A stretch of DNA of 37,516 nucleotides from Paenibacillaceae bacterium (GTDB taxonomy: Bacteria; Bacillota; Clostridia; Lachnospirales; Lachnospiraceae), in the NCBI GenBank assembly GCA_015057715.1, contig SVDS01000036.1, positions 1 through 37,516 of the forward strand, in the 5' to 3' direction. The notes beneath the pieces were generated by a model. The model was not told where the DNA came from. It worked only from the letters and a program-made list of their open reading frames with translations, and searched no databases. This document shows, piece after piece, positions 8,808-16,387 of this stretch (the first letter of the stretch is position 1; every line of letters begins with the position of its first letter). Made by a program: the position numbers and the translations under genes.

Positions 8808-9643
8808 CTGTACTTCAAAGGTGTTGCATCCGTATGCTTTTTAAATACACGTTCAAAATAAGTAACACTTTCAAAGCCCAGAACTTCTGATATCTCTGTT
8901 ACAGAGTATTCACTGTTCAAAAGTAGCTCCCTGGCTTTCCGCACCCTTGCTAAATTTCTGTATTCATTGACTGAAAACCCTGTCACTTCCCGAAAAATCC
9001 GGCTCAAATAGGATTTACTGATAAAAAACCGTTCTGCCAGTTCCTCCAGACTCTCTGGTGTCTCACAATGGAGAGTGAGATACTCAGCCACCTCATGGAC
9101 TTTACCATGTTTTGAGGTCTGAACCGTAATGGGCATATCCTTTAACAGGTTTTTTTTACGACTTCTGTAAACCATAAGAAGAATTCTGGAAATCATAAGG
9201 CGAACCATGACTTCATATCGTTCTCTCCTGCCTTTTATTTCATCTCTGATGGACAGAAGCAGGGATTTCATCTCCTCCCATTCCTTTTCAGAAAGTCTTG
9301 CAACCCCATAATAATCGCTAAACAGCTTTTCCAGGGAAGTAACCCCTGCATGATTTAACCATGACTCCAGATACCGGCCGTTTAGCTGGAGCAAAATACG
9401 GTCATGACTACCGCTTCCAGCCTGGCTTGTTTTATGCACCTGCTGCCGGTTGACCAATACCACATCTCCGGTCTTTACGTAATAGGTTTCTTTTTCAATA
9501 AAATAATAACGTTCCCCGCTTAAGAGAAAATACAGCTCATAAGTATCATGAAAATGCTTCATTGTCATGGAAAATCCGTCATCTCTAGCCACCTCATCGA
9601 TAACTACGCCTTCCATGCTCTCTTCAAATATGATTCGTTCCAT
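8780..9643 (-). CDS. AraC-family regulator with N-terminal cupin sensor
   Basis: This is a 287-residue cytoplasmic regulator. The N-terminal half carries a cupin-type effector domain (HFHDTYELYFLLSG near residues 30-45, then GDVVLVNRQQVHKT). The C-terminal ~100 residues carry two helix-turn-helix units (LEELAERFFISKSYLSRIF, then VTEISEVLGFESVTYFERVFKKHT). I place the start at the ATG at 9643, which has AGGAG just upstream; a TTG eight codons earlier is open but lacks one. The gene is divergent from the GH4 gene at 9792, with palindromes between them, so that gene is its likely target. Its stop lies inside the downstream terminator stem. Confidence 0.9.
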   Translation of the reverse strand: MERIIFEESMEGVVIDEVARDDGFSMTMKHFHDTYELYFLLSGERYYFIEKETYYVKTGDVVLVNRQQVHKTSQAGSGSHDRILLQLNGRYLESWLNHAGVTSLEKLFSDYYGVARLSEKEWEEMKSLLLSIRDEIKGRRERYEVMVRLMISRILLMVYRSRKKNLLKDMPITVQTSKHGKVHEVAEYLTLHCETPESLEELAERFFISKSYLSRIFREVTGFSVNEYRNLARVRKARELLLNSEYSVTEISEVLGFESVTYFERVFKKHTDATPLKYRKEAKRTEQ

Positions 9644-9673
9644 TTTCTTCTCCTGATCAGTAGCCAAAAGTAT

Positions 9674-9740
9674 GATTATTGCAAAACAAGCATCAATTTT
9701 ATTAGTATTATAATACTATAATGCATTATAATATGCAATA
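9674..9740. promoter_or_regulatory. Palindrome-rich divergent promoter/operator region
   Basis: Between the AraC regulator and the GH4 gene is a perfect 14-base palindrome AGTATTATAATACT at 9704-9717, followed by a near-palindrome GCATTATAATATGC at 9723-9736. Both contain TATAAT, so operator and -10 elements may coincide. An outer inverted pair TATTGC (9677-9682) and GCAATA (9735-9740) frames them. Confidence 0.45.
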
Positions 9741-9791
9741 GAGAGTGATACGAACCTATTCAATATTTCTTAGTTTCAGGAGGAAACCTTT

Positions 9792-11189
9792 ATGAAATAC
9801 GAAAACAACAAAGTAAGTGATATTAAAATTGCTTACATCGGCGGCGGTTCCAGAGGCTGGGCATGGACTTTTATGACCGACCTTTCCATGGATGATTCCA
9901 TGAGCGGAACAATCCGGCTTTATGACATCGATCCTGCTGCTTCAAAAAACAATGAAATTATTGGCAGCCAGTTAAGCGCCCGCAAGGATACCATCGGAAA
10001 ATGGGATTATGTCCAGTCTGATTCTTTAAAAGATGCACTGACAGGCTGTGATTTTGCTGTCATCTCCATTCTCCCGGGAACCTTCGACGAGATGGATTCT
10101 GATGTTCATCTTCCAGAAAGACTTGGCATCTACCAGTCAGTGGGGGATACCGCCGGCCCTGGCGGAATGATCCGTGCACTGCGCACCATCCCAATGTTTG
10201 TAACCATAGCAGAGGCAATCAGAGAGTACTCTCCTGAAGCCTGGATTATTAACTATACTAACCCCATGTCTCTGTGCGTAAAGACCCTTTATCATGTATT
10301 TCCACAGATTAAAGCCTTTGGCTGCTGTCACGAAGTATTTGGTACCCAGAAGGTGTTAAAAGGCATCTGTGAGGAAACCCTGGGACTGGAATCCATTGAC
10401 CGCAGGGACATTCATGTCAATGTTCTTGGTATTAACCATTTTACCTGGTTTGATGAGGCTTCTTATAAAGGAATCGACTTATTTCCTGTTTACCGGGATT
10501 ATATCAATGCTCATTATGAAGAGGGCTATCAGGAGCCGGATAAAAACTGGGCAAACAGCACCTTTGAATGTGCACACCGGGTGAAGTTTGACCTGTTCCG
10601 CCGCTATGGTCTGATTGCAGCTGCAGGTGACCGTCATCTTGCAGAATTTATGCCCGGAACCGATTATCTGAAAGACCCGGAAACAGTTAAATCCTGGAAA
10701 TTTGGTCTCACCACCGTTGACTGGAGAAAGAATGACTTAAAAGAACGTCTGGAGAAGAGCCGTCGTCTGGCTGATGGAGAACAGGAGATCGAGTTAAAAC
10801 CGTCAGGAGAAGAAGGAATTCTTTTAATTAAATCTTTATGCGGTCTTGACCGTACTATCAGCAATGTAAATATACCAAACTCTTTCTTACAGATTGCAAA
10901 TCTGCCAGAAGATGCGGTTGTAGAAACGAATGCAGTATTTGGCCGTGACAGCATTAAACCCGTGATCGCAGGTTCCATTCCTGAGGAAGTGCTGGAACTG
11001 ATAAAACCCCACGTTGCAAATCACGAGCGTATTTTAAAAGCAGCCCTTACTTGCGACCGCACACTGGTTTATGAAGCTTTCTTAAGCGATCCTCTGGTAA
11101 AAGGCAGAGCAAGCGACGAAGAAGTGAAAAAGCTGGCAGATGATATGATCACCAACACTCTGACATATTTACCTGAAGGCTGGAAATAA
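9792..11189 (+). CDS. lplD: GH4-family glycosidase, likely alpha-galacturonidase (LplD-like)
   Basis: This 465-residue cytoplasmic enzyme belongs to GH4, a family using NAD and a divalent metal in a redox-elimination mechanism. The Rossmann motif IAYIGGGSRGWAW lies near the N-terminus. A second signature is WIINYTNPMSLCVK, and the metal-binding Cys-His is CCHE (Cys179-His180). The CCHEVFGTQ context resembles B. subtilis LplD, characterised as an alpha-galacturonidase, more than MelA or maltose-phosphate hydrolases. That fits the GH105 gene nearby in a pectin-fragment pathway. The start is fixed by AGGAGG. Other GH4 specificities, such as alpha-glucosidase or alpha-galactosidase, are not excluded. 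The divergent AraC gene probably regulates it. Confidence 0.8.
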   Translation: MKYENNKVSDIKIAYIGGGSRGWAWTFMTDLSMDDSMSGTIRLYDIDPAASKNNEIIGSQLSARKDTIGKWDYVQSDSLKDALTGCDFAVISILPGTFDEMDSDVHLPERLGIYQSVGDTAGPGGMIRALRTIPMFVTIAEAIREYSPEAWIINYTNPMSLCVKTLYHVFPQIKAFGCCHEVFGTQKVLKGICEETLGLESIDRRDIHVNVLGINHFTWFDEASYKGIDLFPVYRDYINAHYEEGYQEPDKNWANSTFECAHRVKFDLFRRYGLIAAAGDRHLAEFMPGTDYLKDPETVKSWKFGLTTVDWRKNDLKERLEKSRRLADGEQEIELKPSGEEGILLIKSLCGLDRTISNVNIPNSFLQIANLPEDAVVETNAVFGRDSIKPVIAGSIPEEVLELIKPHVANHERILKAALTCDRTLVYEAFLSDPLVKGRASDEEVKKLADDMITNTLTYLPEGWK

Positions 11190-11199
11190 TCAAATAAGA

Positions 11200-11250
11200 G
11201 AAAACCCTGACAGAGCTGGTCAAAAATCAATCCTCTCTGTCAGGGTTTTC
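11200..11250. terminator. Bidirectional intrinsic terminator
   Basis: The perfect 16-bp stem GAAAACCCTGACAGAG (11200-11215) pairs with 11235-11250. The stem ends are A/T-rich, so it can serve both the GH4 gene (plus) and the minus-strand operon ending at 11258. Confidence 0.88.
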
Positions 11251-11257
11251 TTTTCAT

Positions 11258-11752
11258 TTATTCTTTTTCCAGGAAATTCAGAGTAAAATGAGCTTCTCCC
11301 TGCTCATCAAGTTCCATAATCATATAAGAGGGTCTTCTGCCTTCCTGGCGTGGATAGGACATACTTCCGGGGTTCAAAATTATGATCCCGTTATGTACCT
11401 CATAAAACGGTCTGTGGGTATGCCCGAACATGGCGATCTGAATATTACGTTCCATGGCTTCCGCTTCCAGCCGCTCCACTCCAAGAGATACGTTATAATA
11501 ATGTCCATGAGTCAGAAGTATCCGGTAACTGCCCAGTTTGATTTCTTCCTCCCGTTCCAGATCAGAGAAAAAATCATTGTTTCCAAGAACCATATGCAGT
11601 TCACACCCCTCATCCAGCCAGCTCTCAATCTTCTTTTCACTTCCTTCGGAATCTCCCAGATGTATGAGCATGTCAAAGGGTTTATTTTCTTGGATCACCC
11701 GTAAAAGATTCTCATCCCTGCGGTGAGTATCACTGACAATCAGTACTTTCAT
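11258..11752 (-). CDS. MJ0936/YfcE-type metallophosphodiesterase
   Basis: This 164-residue calcineurin-like phosphoesterase is of the short YfcE/MJ0936 group, which hydrolyses phosphodiesters with two bound metals. All metal motifs are present in order: SDTHRR near residue 8, HLGDSEG near 31, LGNNDFF near 57, LTHGHYY near 80 and FGHTHRP near 108. The physiological substrate is not known. Its start overlaps the rdgB stop by 23 bases and has GAGAGGAG upstream, so the two are translationally coupled. It is the last gene of a five-gene operon whose first gene encodes a related enzyme. Confidence 0.88.
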   Translation of the reverse strand: MKVLIVSDTHRRDENLLRVIQENKPFDMLIHLGDSEGSEKKIESWLDEGCELHMVLGNNDFFSDLEREEEIKLGSYRILLTHGHYYNVSLGVERLEAEAMERNIQIAMFGHTHRPFYEVHNGIIILNPGSMSYPRQEGRRPSYMIMELDEQGEAHFTLNFLEKE

Positions 11753-12362
11753 GACGCTCCTCTCCCAACTGCTCTTTCAGCTTATCTTTCATGGCTTCCA
11801 GCGCCTTTCCCCTGTGACTGATCCTGTTTTTCTGATCCATGGTAAGCTCTGCTGCAGTCATATGAAATTCCGGTATATAAAGAATGGGATCATAACCAAA
11901 TCCTTCCCCGCCAGCCGGCTTGTCTGCAACCAAACCTTCCATAGCTGCCTCCGTATGAAGAACCCTGCCGTCAGGAAGAACTGCAGCAATGTTACATACA
12001 AAGCGTGCACTTCTATCCTCTCCCTCAAAAAGAGCCGCACGGTTTAATATAGTCTGATTTTTAATCTCGTAGGAAGTCTCCTCCCCCATGTAACGGGCAG
12101 AATAAATTCCAGGCTCTCCGCCCAGGCAGTCTACTACCAGTCCTGAATCATCTGCAAGAACGATTCCTCCAGACTTTTTCCACACTGCCATGGCTTTTAT
12201 TTCAGCGTTTTCCCCAAATGTGGTTCCATTTTCCTCAATATCAAGGTAAATGCCAGCCTCTTTCATGGAACAGACTTCCATTCCAAGATCCTTTAATATT
12301 TCACGGATTTCCCTCATTTTTCCTTCATTCCCAGTTGCAAAAATTATTCTGTTCTCCCTCAT
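11730..12362 (-). CDS. rdgB: XTP/dITP diphosphatase, RdgB/HAM1 family
   Basis: This 210-residue house-cleaning enzyme hydrolyses dITP, dXTP and XTP to monophosphates so that deaminated purines are not built into DNA or RNA. Recognisable signatures are IIFATGNEGKMREI at the N-terminus, ENGTTFGENAEIKA near residue 50, VLADDSGLVVDCLGGEPGIYSARY near 70-95, and the C-terminal FGYDPILYIPE with SHRGKALEAM. Length and motifs are complete. The ATG has AAGGAG seven bases upstream. It lies 24 bases after the C1 peptidase gene and overlaps the phosphodiesterase gene downstream, a frequent pairing in Clostridia. Confidence 0.95.
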   Translation of the reverse strand: MRENRIIFATGNEGKMREIREILKDLGMEVCSMKEAGIYLDIEENGTTFGENAEIKAMAVWKKSGGIVLADDSGLVVDCLGGEPGIYSARYMGEETSYEIKNQTILNRAALFEGEDRSARFVCNIAAVLPDGRVLHTEAAMEGLVADKPAGGEGFGYDPILYIPEFHMTAAELTMDQKNRISHRGKALEAMKDKLKEQLGEERHESTDCQ

Positions 12363-12386
12363 CTGTTCTCTCCTTCAAACCTTTTT

Positions 12387-13706
12387 CTATTGGGCAGCTG
12401 TATACGCCTTCAGACACAAATTGCAGTTCTGCTTTTCTTCAACCCGCTCCCACACTTTGCCGTCAGCACTGATATAACCCTCCCCGTCAGATAAATCTAC
12501 AAAGGTTCTTCCGTCTCCCGCATCATATTCAATAGCTGCAGGGTGAACTGTATCGGGAGTGGTAATTTTTACAATCACTGCAAACCGCTCTCCCTTTTTT
12601 AATTTCAGTTCCTTTTTTGTCTTTTTATCAAATGATACGGTATAATAACCGGCATTTTCAAACGCCCCGTCTGTCAGGAAAATCTTCCGGTCGAACTCAT
12701 TTCCTTCTGTAATATCAGATTCTTTCCCCGTCTGACGTACTGCGTAAATCTCATAAGAAGTACCAGGAGCTGTTGCATAAAACCCTACCGCCTTTAAATA
12801 CTGGGATTCTTCTGCTTCATAGACATTGGAAAACCATGCGGTATCATTCCCATAGCCCAGCTGGCCAACCCAGCCCCGTAAATCTGACTGATAGATCCTG
12901 TCATACCTGTCCGGATCTTCTACTTCAGAGTAAACAATGTTATTCATACCGATATTGGAATCATAATAGGATACATAAAAAAAGCCCTGGTCACCGAATC
13001 CATCTCCCCAGCTGTTCATGCAGATAAATGCACCATCACCATTGACGGGGACATTAAAATTCTCTCTGGAAAATTCATCATCCCAACCAATAATTACGGA
13101 ATCGTGATTGGGCGGCTCCGAGCCTATGTAGCAATAAGCGGACGCTGACTCATTATAACTGGCTGACTTACTCCTGTCCCCATTCATGGCGGTATAAAGG
13201 GAGCTTTGGACTCCTCCGTAACGAAGAACTGCCCGCTTTATTTTCTCGTAATCTTTCCCCGGTATCATCTGGATTTCCTGAACATGTTTCACTGCTTTAA
13301 GGCCTTTGGGAGACGTTCCATCGCCATAAGGATCCTCAGACTCCAGTACCGGTCCCTGCCAGGAAAGGAGGTATGCCATGGACATGGTATATTCTCCTCC
13401 TTCTTCCTGAGGAATACAAAATCCATTATTTAAGGACATATGATCCTCGGAGAAATCAAGTGATTCTTCTGGCAACAGTCTGGCCTCCAATGCCTGTAAC
13501 GATGCAAACGCCCAACAGGTGCCAAGGGATCCCTGATTTTTCACTGCCGGAGCACGGCCGCTTTTCCTTCCGTCATACACAGCCGGAAGCTGCCCTGTAT
13601 CTGGATTATCTGTCTGTAATGGTACAAAATAGTCCGCCGCCAGGACGGCTGCTGCGGATAACACAGCAAGAAAAAGAGCAAACCGGATTTTATTTTTCAA
13701 ACTCAT
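12387..13706 (-). CDS. Papain-like C1 peptidase with C-terminal lectin-like domain
   Basis: This protein of about 439 residues is anchored or exported. An N-terminal hydrophobic segment (~residues 7-25) precedes the catalytic domain. The triad is readable: QGSLGTCWAFASLQALE with Cys64, a histidine in PPNHDSVIIGWDDEF, and the Asn in CMNSWGDGFGDQGFFYVSYYD. The last ~150 residues form a beta-rich region matching the lectin-like domain often fused to bacterial C1 peptidases. AGGAG directly abuts the ATG at 13706, so translation may start at an in-frame TTG at 13700 with normal spacing. The first 17 bases overlap the RNA methyltransferase gene. An extracytoplasmic protease in a housekeeping operon is unexpected, and its substrate is unknown. 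Confidence 0.88.
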   Translation of the reverse strand: MSLKNKIRFALFLAVLSAAAVLAADYFVPLQTDNPDTGQLPAVYDGRKSGRAPAVKNQGSLGTCWAFASLQALEARLLPEESLDFSEDHMSLNNGFCIPQEEGGEYTMSMAYLLSWQGPVLESEDPYGDGTSPKGLKAVKHVQEIQMIPGKDYEKIKRAVLRYGGVQSSLYTAMNGDRSKSASYNESASAYCYIGSEPPNHDSVIIGWDDEFSRENFNVPVNGDGAFICMNSWGDGFGDQGFFYVSYYDSNIGMNNIVYSEVEDPDRYDRIYQSDLRGWVGQLGYGNDTAWFSNVYEAEESQYLKAVGFYATAPGTSYEIYAVRQTGKESDITEGNEFDRKIFLTDGAFENAGYYTVSFDKKTKKELKLKKGERFAVIVKITTPDTVHPAAIEYDAGDGRTFVDLSDGEGYISADGKVWERVEEKQNCNLCLKAYTAAQ

Positions 13707-14859
13707 CTCCTGCTTTTCTTTTCGGTGGCCTTGGCCCCATAAACTGATAGAAATAGGTCTTCATCATTCCATTATAAATCTTACGGTTCTTATCTGCTTT
13801 TCTTCCGATATATCGTTCCGCATCCTCGAATGCTGTGATCATGTACAACGACCATGCATCAAGAGCAGCATATCGCTCTCCGATCTGGCGGTAAAGCTTT
13901 GGAAGATTTTCCTTCTCCTCAAGACGCTCTCCATACGGTGGATTGGTAATAATAAAACCATATTTTTTCGGATGGCTTAACGCCTCCACGGAACGCTGCT
14001 GAAAATGGATGAGGTGATCCACACCTGCGGATTCAGCATTGGTTCTGGCTGCTTTTACAATTTCAGGATCAATATCATATCCCTGTATATCAACCTTTAC
14101 GTCATTGTCTACCAGATCATTGGCCTCATCCATGGTATCATACCAGCATTTTCTTGGTATAATGTTCTTCCAGTCTTCTGATAGGAAGGACCGGTTCATA
14201 CCCGGAGCTATATTAGCTGCCATCATGGCTGCTTCTATTACGAATGTACCACTTCCGCAAAACGGATCCACCAGAATCCTGTCTTTATTCCAAGGTGTCA
14301 GCATGATCAGTGCTGCAGCCAGGGTCTCAGTAATTGGAGCCTTGCTGGTAAGGGTACGGTAACCTCTTTTATGGAGGGAATCTCCCGTCGTATCGATTCC
14401 TACGGTAACCTGATCTTTATACAGAAAAACACGAAGAGGATAGCTTGCACCATTCTCTTCAAACCATTCTACTTTATATGCACCCTTCATTCGCTCCACC
14501 ATGGCTTTTTTCATAATGGACTGAATATCAGATGGACTGAACAGCTTACTCTTAATGGAAGAAGCTTTTGCCACCCAGAATTTTCCATCAGCAGGAATAT
14601 ACTCTTCCCAAGGTATTTTTTTAGTCGCCTGAAATAGTTCCTCAAAGGATTCCGCATGAAAGCTTCCTACCTTTAAAAGCACTCGTTCTGCAGTTCTTAA
14701 AAATACATTTGCACGGCAGATGGCTTCGTCATCACCAAGAAAAGTCACTCTTCCGTCTTCCACTAAAGTAATATCATATCCAAGATCTGTTATTTCTTTT
14801 TTTAATACCGCTTCCATACCAAAATGGCAGGGAGCAATGAGTTCGTATGTTTTTTTCAC
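13690..14859 (-). CDS. THUMP-domain class I RNA methyltransferase (RlmL/YpsC-type)
   Basis: This 389-residue enzyme has an N-terminal ferredoxin-like/THUMP RNA-binding region (~residues 1-160). A Rossmann-fold methyltransferase domain follows, with the SAM motif LVDPFCGSGTFVIEAA and the catalytic motif IITNPPYGERL (Asn306). NPPY and the ~385-residue length match the YpsC/RlmL group, which methylates guanine N2 in 23S rRNA. The exact target position in this organism is inferred. The start is GTG at 14859 with AGGAG upstream, two bases after the YfcE stop, and the ribosome-binding site overlaps the last YfcE codons. This indicates translational coupling. Confidence 0.92.
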   Translation of the reverse strand: MKKTYELIAPCHFGMEAVLKKEITDLGYDITLVEDGRVTFLGDDEAICRANVFLRTAERVLLKVGSFHAESFEELFQATKKIPWEEYIPADGKFWVAKASSIKSKLFSPSDIQSIMKKAMVERMKGAYKVEWFEENGASYPLRVFLYKDQVTVGIDTTGDSLHKRGYRTLTSKAPITETLAAALIMLTPWNKDRILVDPFCGSGTFVIEAAMMAANIAPGMNRSFLSEDWKNIIPRKCWYDTMDEANDLVDNDVKVDIQGYDIDPEIVKAARTNAESAGVDHLIHFQQRSVEALSHPKKYGFIITNPPYGERLEEKENLPKLYRQIGERYAALDAWSLYMITAFEDAERYIGRKADKNRKIYNGMMKTYFYQFMGPRPPKRKAGDEFEK

Positions 14860-14860
14860 A

Positions 14861-15409
14861 TTATTCTCCTAAGTTCATTTCTTTTACAATGTTACCATCG
14901 AAATCCATAATCCGGAATATCCGGTCTTCCAGCAGCGCATAGGTAGGAGGATTTCCTCCTTTGGGAATAGAAACAGAACCTGGATTGAGTATGGTAATGT
15001 CTCCAAAGGTTTCAGCAGTCAGGATATGGGTATGACCGTGAAGCAGAATATCGCCCTTTTGCATTGGCAGAAGATGTTCTTTGTTATAGATATGTCCATG
15101 AGTAGCATAAATAGTCAGGCCATTAATTGCAAACAACGCATAATCAGAAAGGACCGGGAATTCCAGTACCATCTGATCTACTTCCGCATCACAGTTTCCC
15201 CGGACATTATAAATCTGATCTTTATAACTGTTAAGCATGGAGATGACCTCTTTGGGTGCATATTCTTTGGGAAGATCATTTCTTGGTCCATGGTAAAGAA
15301 TATCCCCAAGGAGGATCAATCTCTCAGCTCCTGATTTTTTATATACATCTAACAGCTCCCTGCAATAATAAGCAGAGCCGTGAATGTCGGAAGCAATCAT
15401 ATATTTCAT
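14861..15409 (-). CDS. yfcE: Phosphodiesterase YfcE
   Basis: This 182-residue metallophosphoesterase matches E. coli YfcE (184 residues). Motifs are MIASDIHGSAYYC at the N-terminus, LILLGDILYHGPRND near residue 35, VRGNCDAEVDQ near 70, ATHGHIYN near 105 and LHGHTHILTAE near 125. These provide the two-metal site. YfcE hydrolyses artificial phosphodiesters in vitro and its cellular role is not settled. It leads the five-gene minus-strand operon, with AAAGGAG placed before ATG 15409. Confidence 0.93.
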   Translation of the reverse strand: MKYMIASDIHGSAYYCRELLDVYKKSGAERLILLGDILYHGPRNDLPKEYAPKEVISMLNSYKDQIYNVRGNCDAEVDQMVLEFPVLSDYALFAINGLTIYATHGHIYNKEHLLPMQKGDILLHGHTHILTAETFGDITILNPGSVSIPKGGNPPTYALLEDRIFRIMDFDGNIVKEMNLGE

Positions 15410-15478
15410 ACGTATTTTCTCCTTTACTGTTTATCAGGTATATTTTAAGACCTGGAAGGTATATCTGTCAATGAATAC

Positions 15479-15787
15479 CTATCCTCGTACCATATATTTT
15501 CCCCTGTAATAGGAGATTCCATTAGCCAGATTAATAACATGATAGCCCATTGACTCCAAATGTCTGCAAACATTCATGCTTTGTCCGCCCCTGGCACAAT
15601 AAAAGATAAGCGTTTTATCTCTGGGCAACTGGTTTTTCCAATAATCATACTCCTCATAAGGAAGATTGACGGCGCCCTTTAAATGTCCTTTCTGATAAGA
15701 AAATGAACTCCGAAGATCTATAATCATAATATTTCCATTATATTCTATATATTGATCGACTTCCCATACCGGTATTGTCGTGAACAT
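15479..15787 (-). CDS. Single-domain rhodanese-like protein
   Basis: This 102-residue protein is one rhodanese domain. The family marks are MIIDLRSSFSYQKGHLKGAVNLP (residues 21-43) and the active-site loop YCARGGQS with Cys64, whose persulfide would carry sulfur. There is no signal peptide, so it is cytoplasmic. Sulfurtransferase or thiosulfate activity is the family expectation and the acceptor is unknown. ATG 15787 is preceded by AAGGACAGGTG. It stands alone between the yfcE operon and a repeat-rich gene whose terminator lies just upstream. Confidence 0.87.
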   Translation of the reverse strand: MFTTIPVWEVDQYIEYNGNIMIIDLRSSFSYQKGHLKGAVNLPYEEYDYWKNQLPRDKTLIFYCARGGQSMNVCRHLESMGYHVINLANGISYYRGKYMVRG

Positions 15788-15846
15788 ACTATCACCTGTC
15801 CTTTCTAGTAATAATATATTCCGATTTTTCCAGGATGCGAAAAGAC

Positions 15847-15896
15847 AAAAAAAAACGCGGGAAAGGACCCCGATGTCTCTTTCCCACGCCTTTTTT
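15847..15896 (-). terminator. Intrinsic terminator of the repeat-protein gene
   Basis: On the minus strand GCGTGGGAAAGA pairs with TCCTTTCCCGCG around a short loop, with one G-T wobble, and is followed by nine T. It lies 15 bases after the stop at 15911, which supports the minus strand as the coding strand of the repeat gene. Confidence 0.85.
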
Positions 15897-15910
15897 AATT
15901 TTGTCTGTTA

Positions 15911-16186
15911 TTAAAATTTGTTCTGGCTGTTGTTACGGCTGGAATCGCGGCTGGAGTCACGGCTGGAATCACGGCTGGAATCACGGCTGGAGTCACGGCT
16001 GCAGTCACGGCTGGAATTACGGCTATAATCCTGCATCTTATCCTGCATTTTGTCCTGCATTTTGTCCTGCATTTTGTCCTGCATCTTGTCCTGTGACTTG
16101 TTCTTATTGTTGTTCTGGCTTGATGTGTAATTCTTTGAAGAATTATTCATATCGTTGTAGCTGTCATTATAATTATTCTTAGACAT
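15911..16186 (-). CDS. Low-complexity tetrapeptide-repeat protein of unknown function
   Basis: I do not recognise a family for this 91-residue protein. The sequence is almost entirely Asn, Ser, Asp, Lys, Gln, Met and Arg. An Asn/Ser/Tyr-rich head (residues 1-~30) leads into five KMQD units. About seven SRD-containing units of the type SSRD follow, with single variants CSRD and YSRN, then a short NNSQNKF tail. There are no hydrophobic segments or Trp, and only one Cys, so it is probably disordered and soluble. ATG 16186 stands seven bases after a perfect AGGAGG; an ATG two codons earlier is too close to that site. A terminator follows the stop. The opposite strand is also open across the repeats, but this strand has the ribosome-binding site and terminator. 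A spore- or stress-related role is possible but unsupported. Confidence 0.72.
   Translation of the reverse strand: MSKNNYNDSYNDMNNSSKNYTSSQNNNKNKSQDKMQDKMQDKMQDKMQDKMQDYSRNSSRDCSRDSSRDSSRDSSRDSSRDSSRNNSQNKF
15937..16104. repeat. Two abutting 12-bp minisatellites, 14 units
   Basis: Eight units like GGCTGGAATCAC fill 15937-16032, and six units like GCATTTTGTCCT fill 16033-16104, all on a strict 12-base period. Units differ by one to a few bases. The period equals four codons, so copy-number changes keep the reading frame of the gene containing them. Confidence 0.92.
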
Positions 16187-16387
16187 TTTCATACCTCCTG
16201 TGGGCGTTTTTTGTTACATGGTGTAGTATGGCGAATATACGGCAGAATATACTTGATTTTTTGTATTGGATAATTCTGAATTTTTTAGAATTGTTTTTAA
16301 AATAACTTTGCATTTTTACATAGCCTATATTATAATTTACTTGAGGAATATTATTCCTCATCCTTATTAATTATTTATACTCCCCTC
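16187..16387. other. AT-rich intergenic region upstream of the repeat-protein gene
   Basis: No convincing gene is present. It should hold the promoter of the minus-strand repeat gene: a TATAAT lies at 16334-16329 on the minus strand, without a clear -35 box. The inverted repeat GAGGAAT-ATT-ATTCCTC at 16343-16359 could be an operator. A 60-codon minus-strand frame here (16179-16361) has no ribosome-binding site or recognisable content. Confidence 0.5.

Noticed and set aside
11288-11704. 138-codon plus-strand frame opposite the phosphodiesterase gene
   Set aside because: It is antisense to a gene with complete metallophosphoesterase motifs.
15937-16104. CRISPR-like regular repeat array
   Set aside because: The units are 12 bases, directly abutting with no spacers, and in phase with a reading frame. 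This is a coding minisatellite.
15835-16182. Plus-strand 115-codon frame through the minisatellites, Cys/Trp/Gly/His-rich
   Set aside because: It is open only because the 12-base repeats lack stops on both strands. It begins inside the terminator of the minus-strand gene and has no ribosome-binding site. The minus strand has both signals.
16179-16361. 60-codon minus-strand frame upstream of the repeat gene
   Set aside because: It overlaps the ribosome-binding site of the repeat gene, has no such site of its own, and its composition is that of AT-rich promoter DNA.
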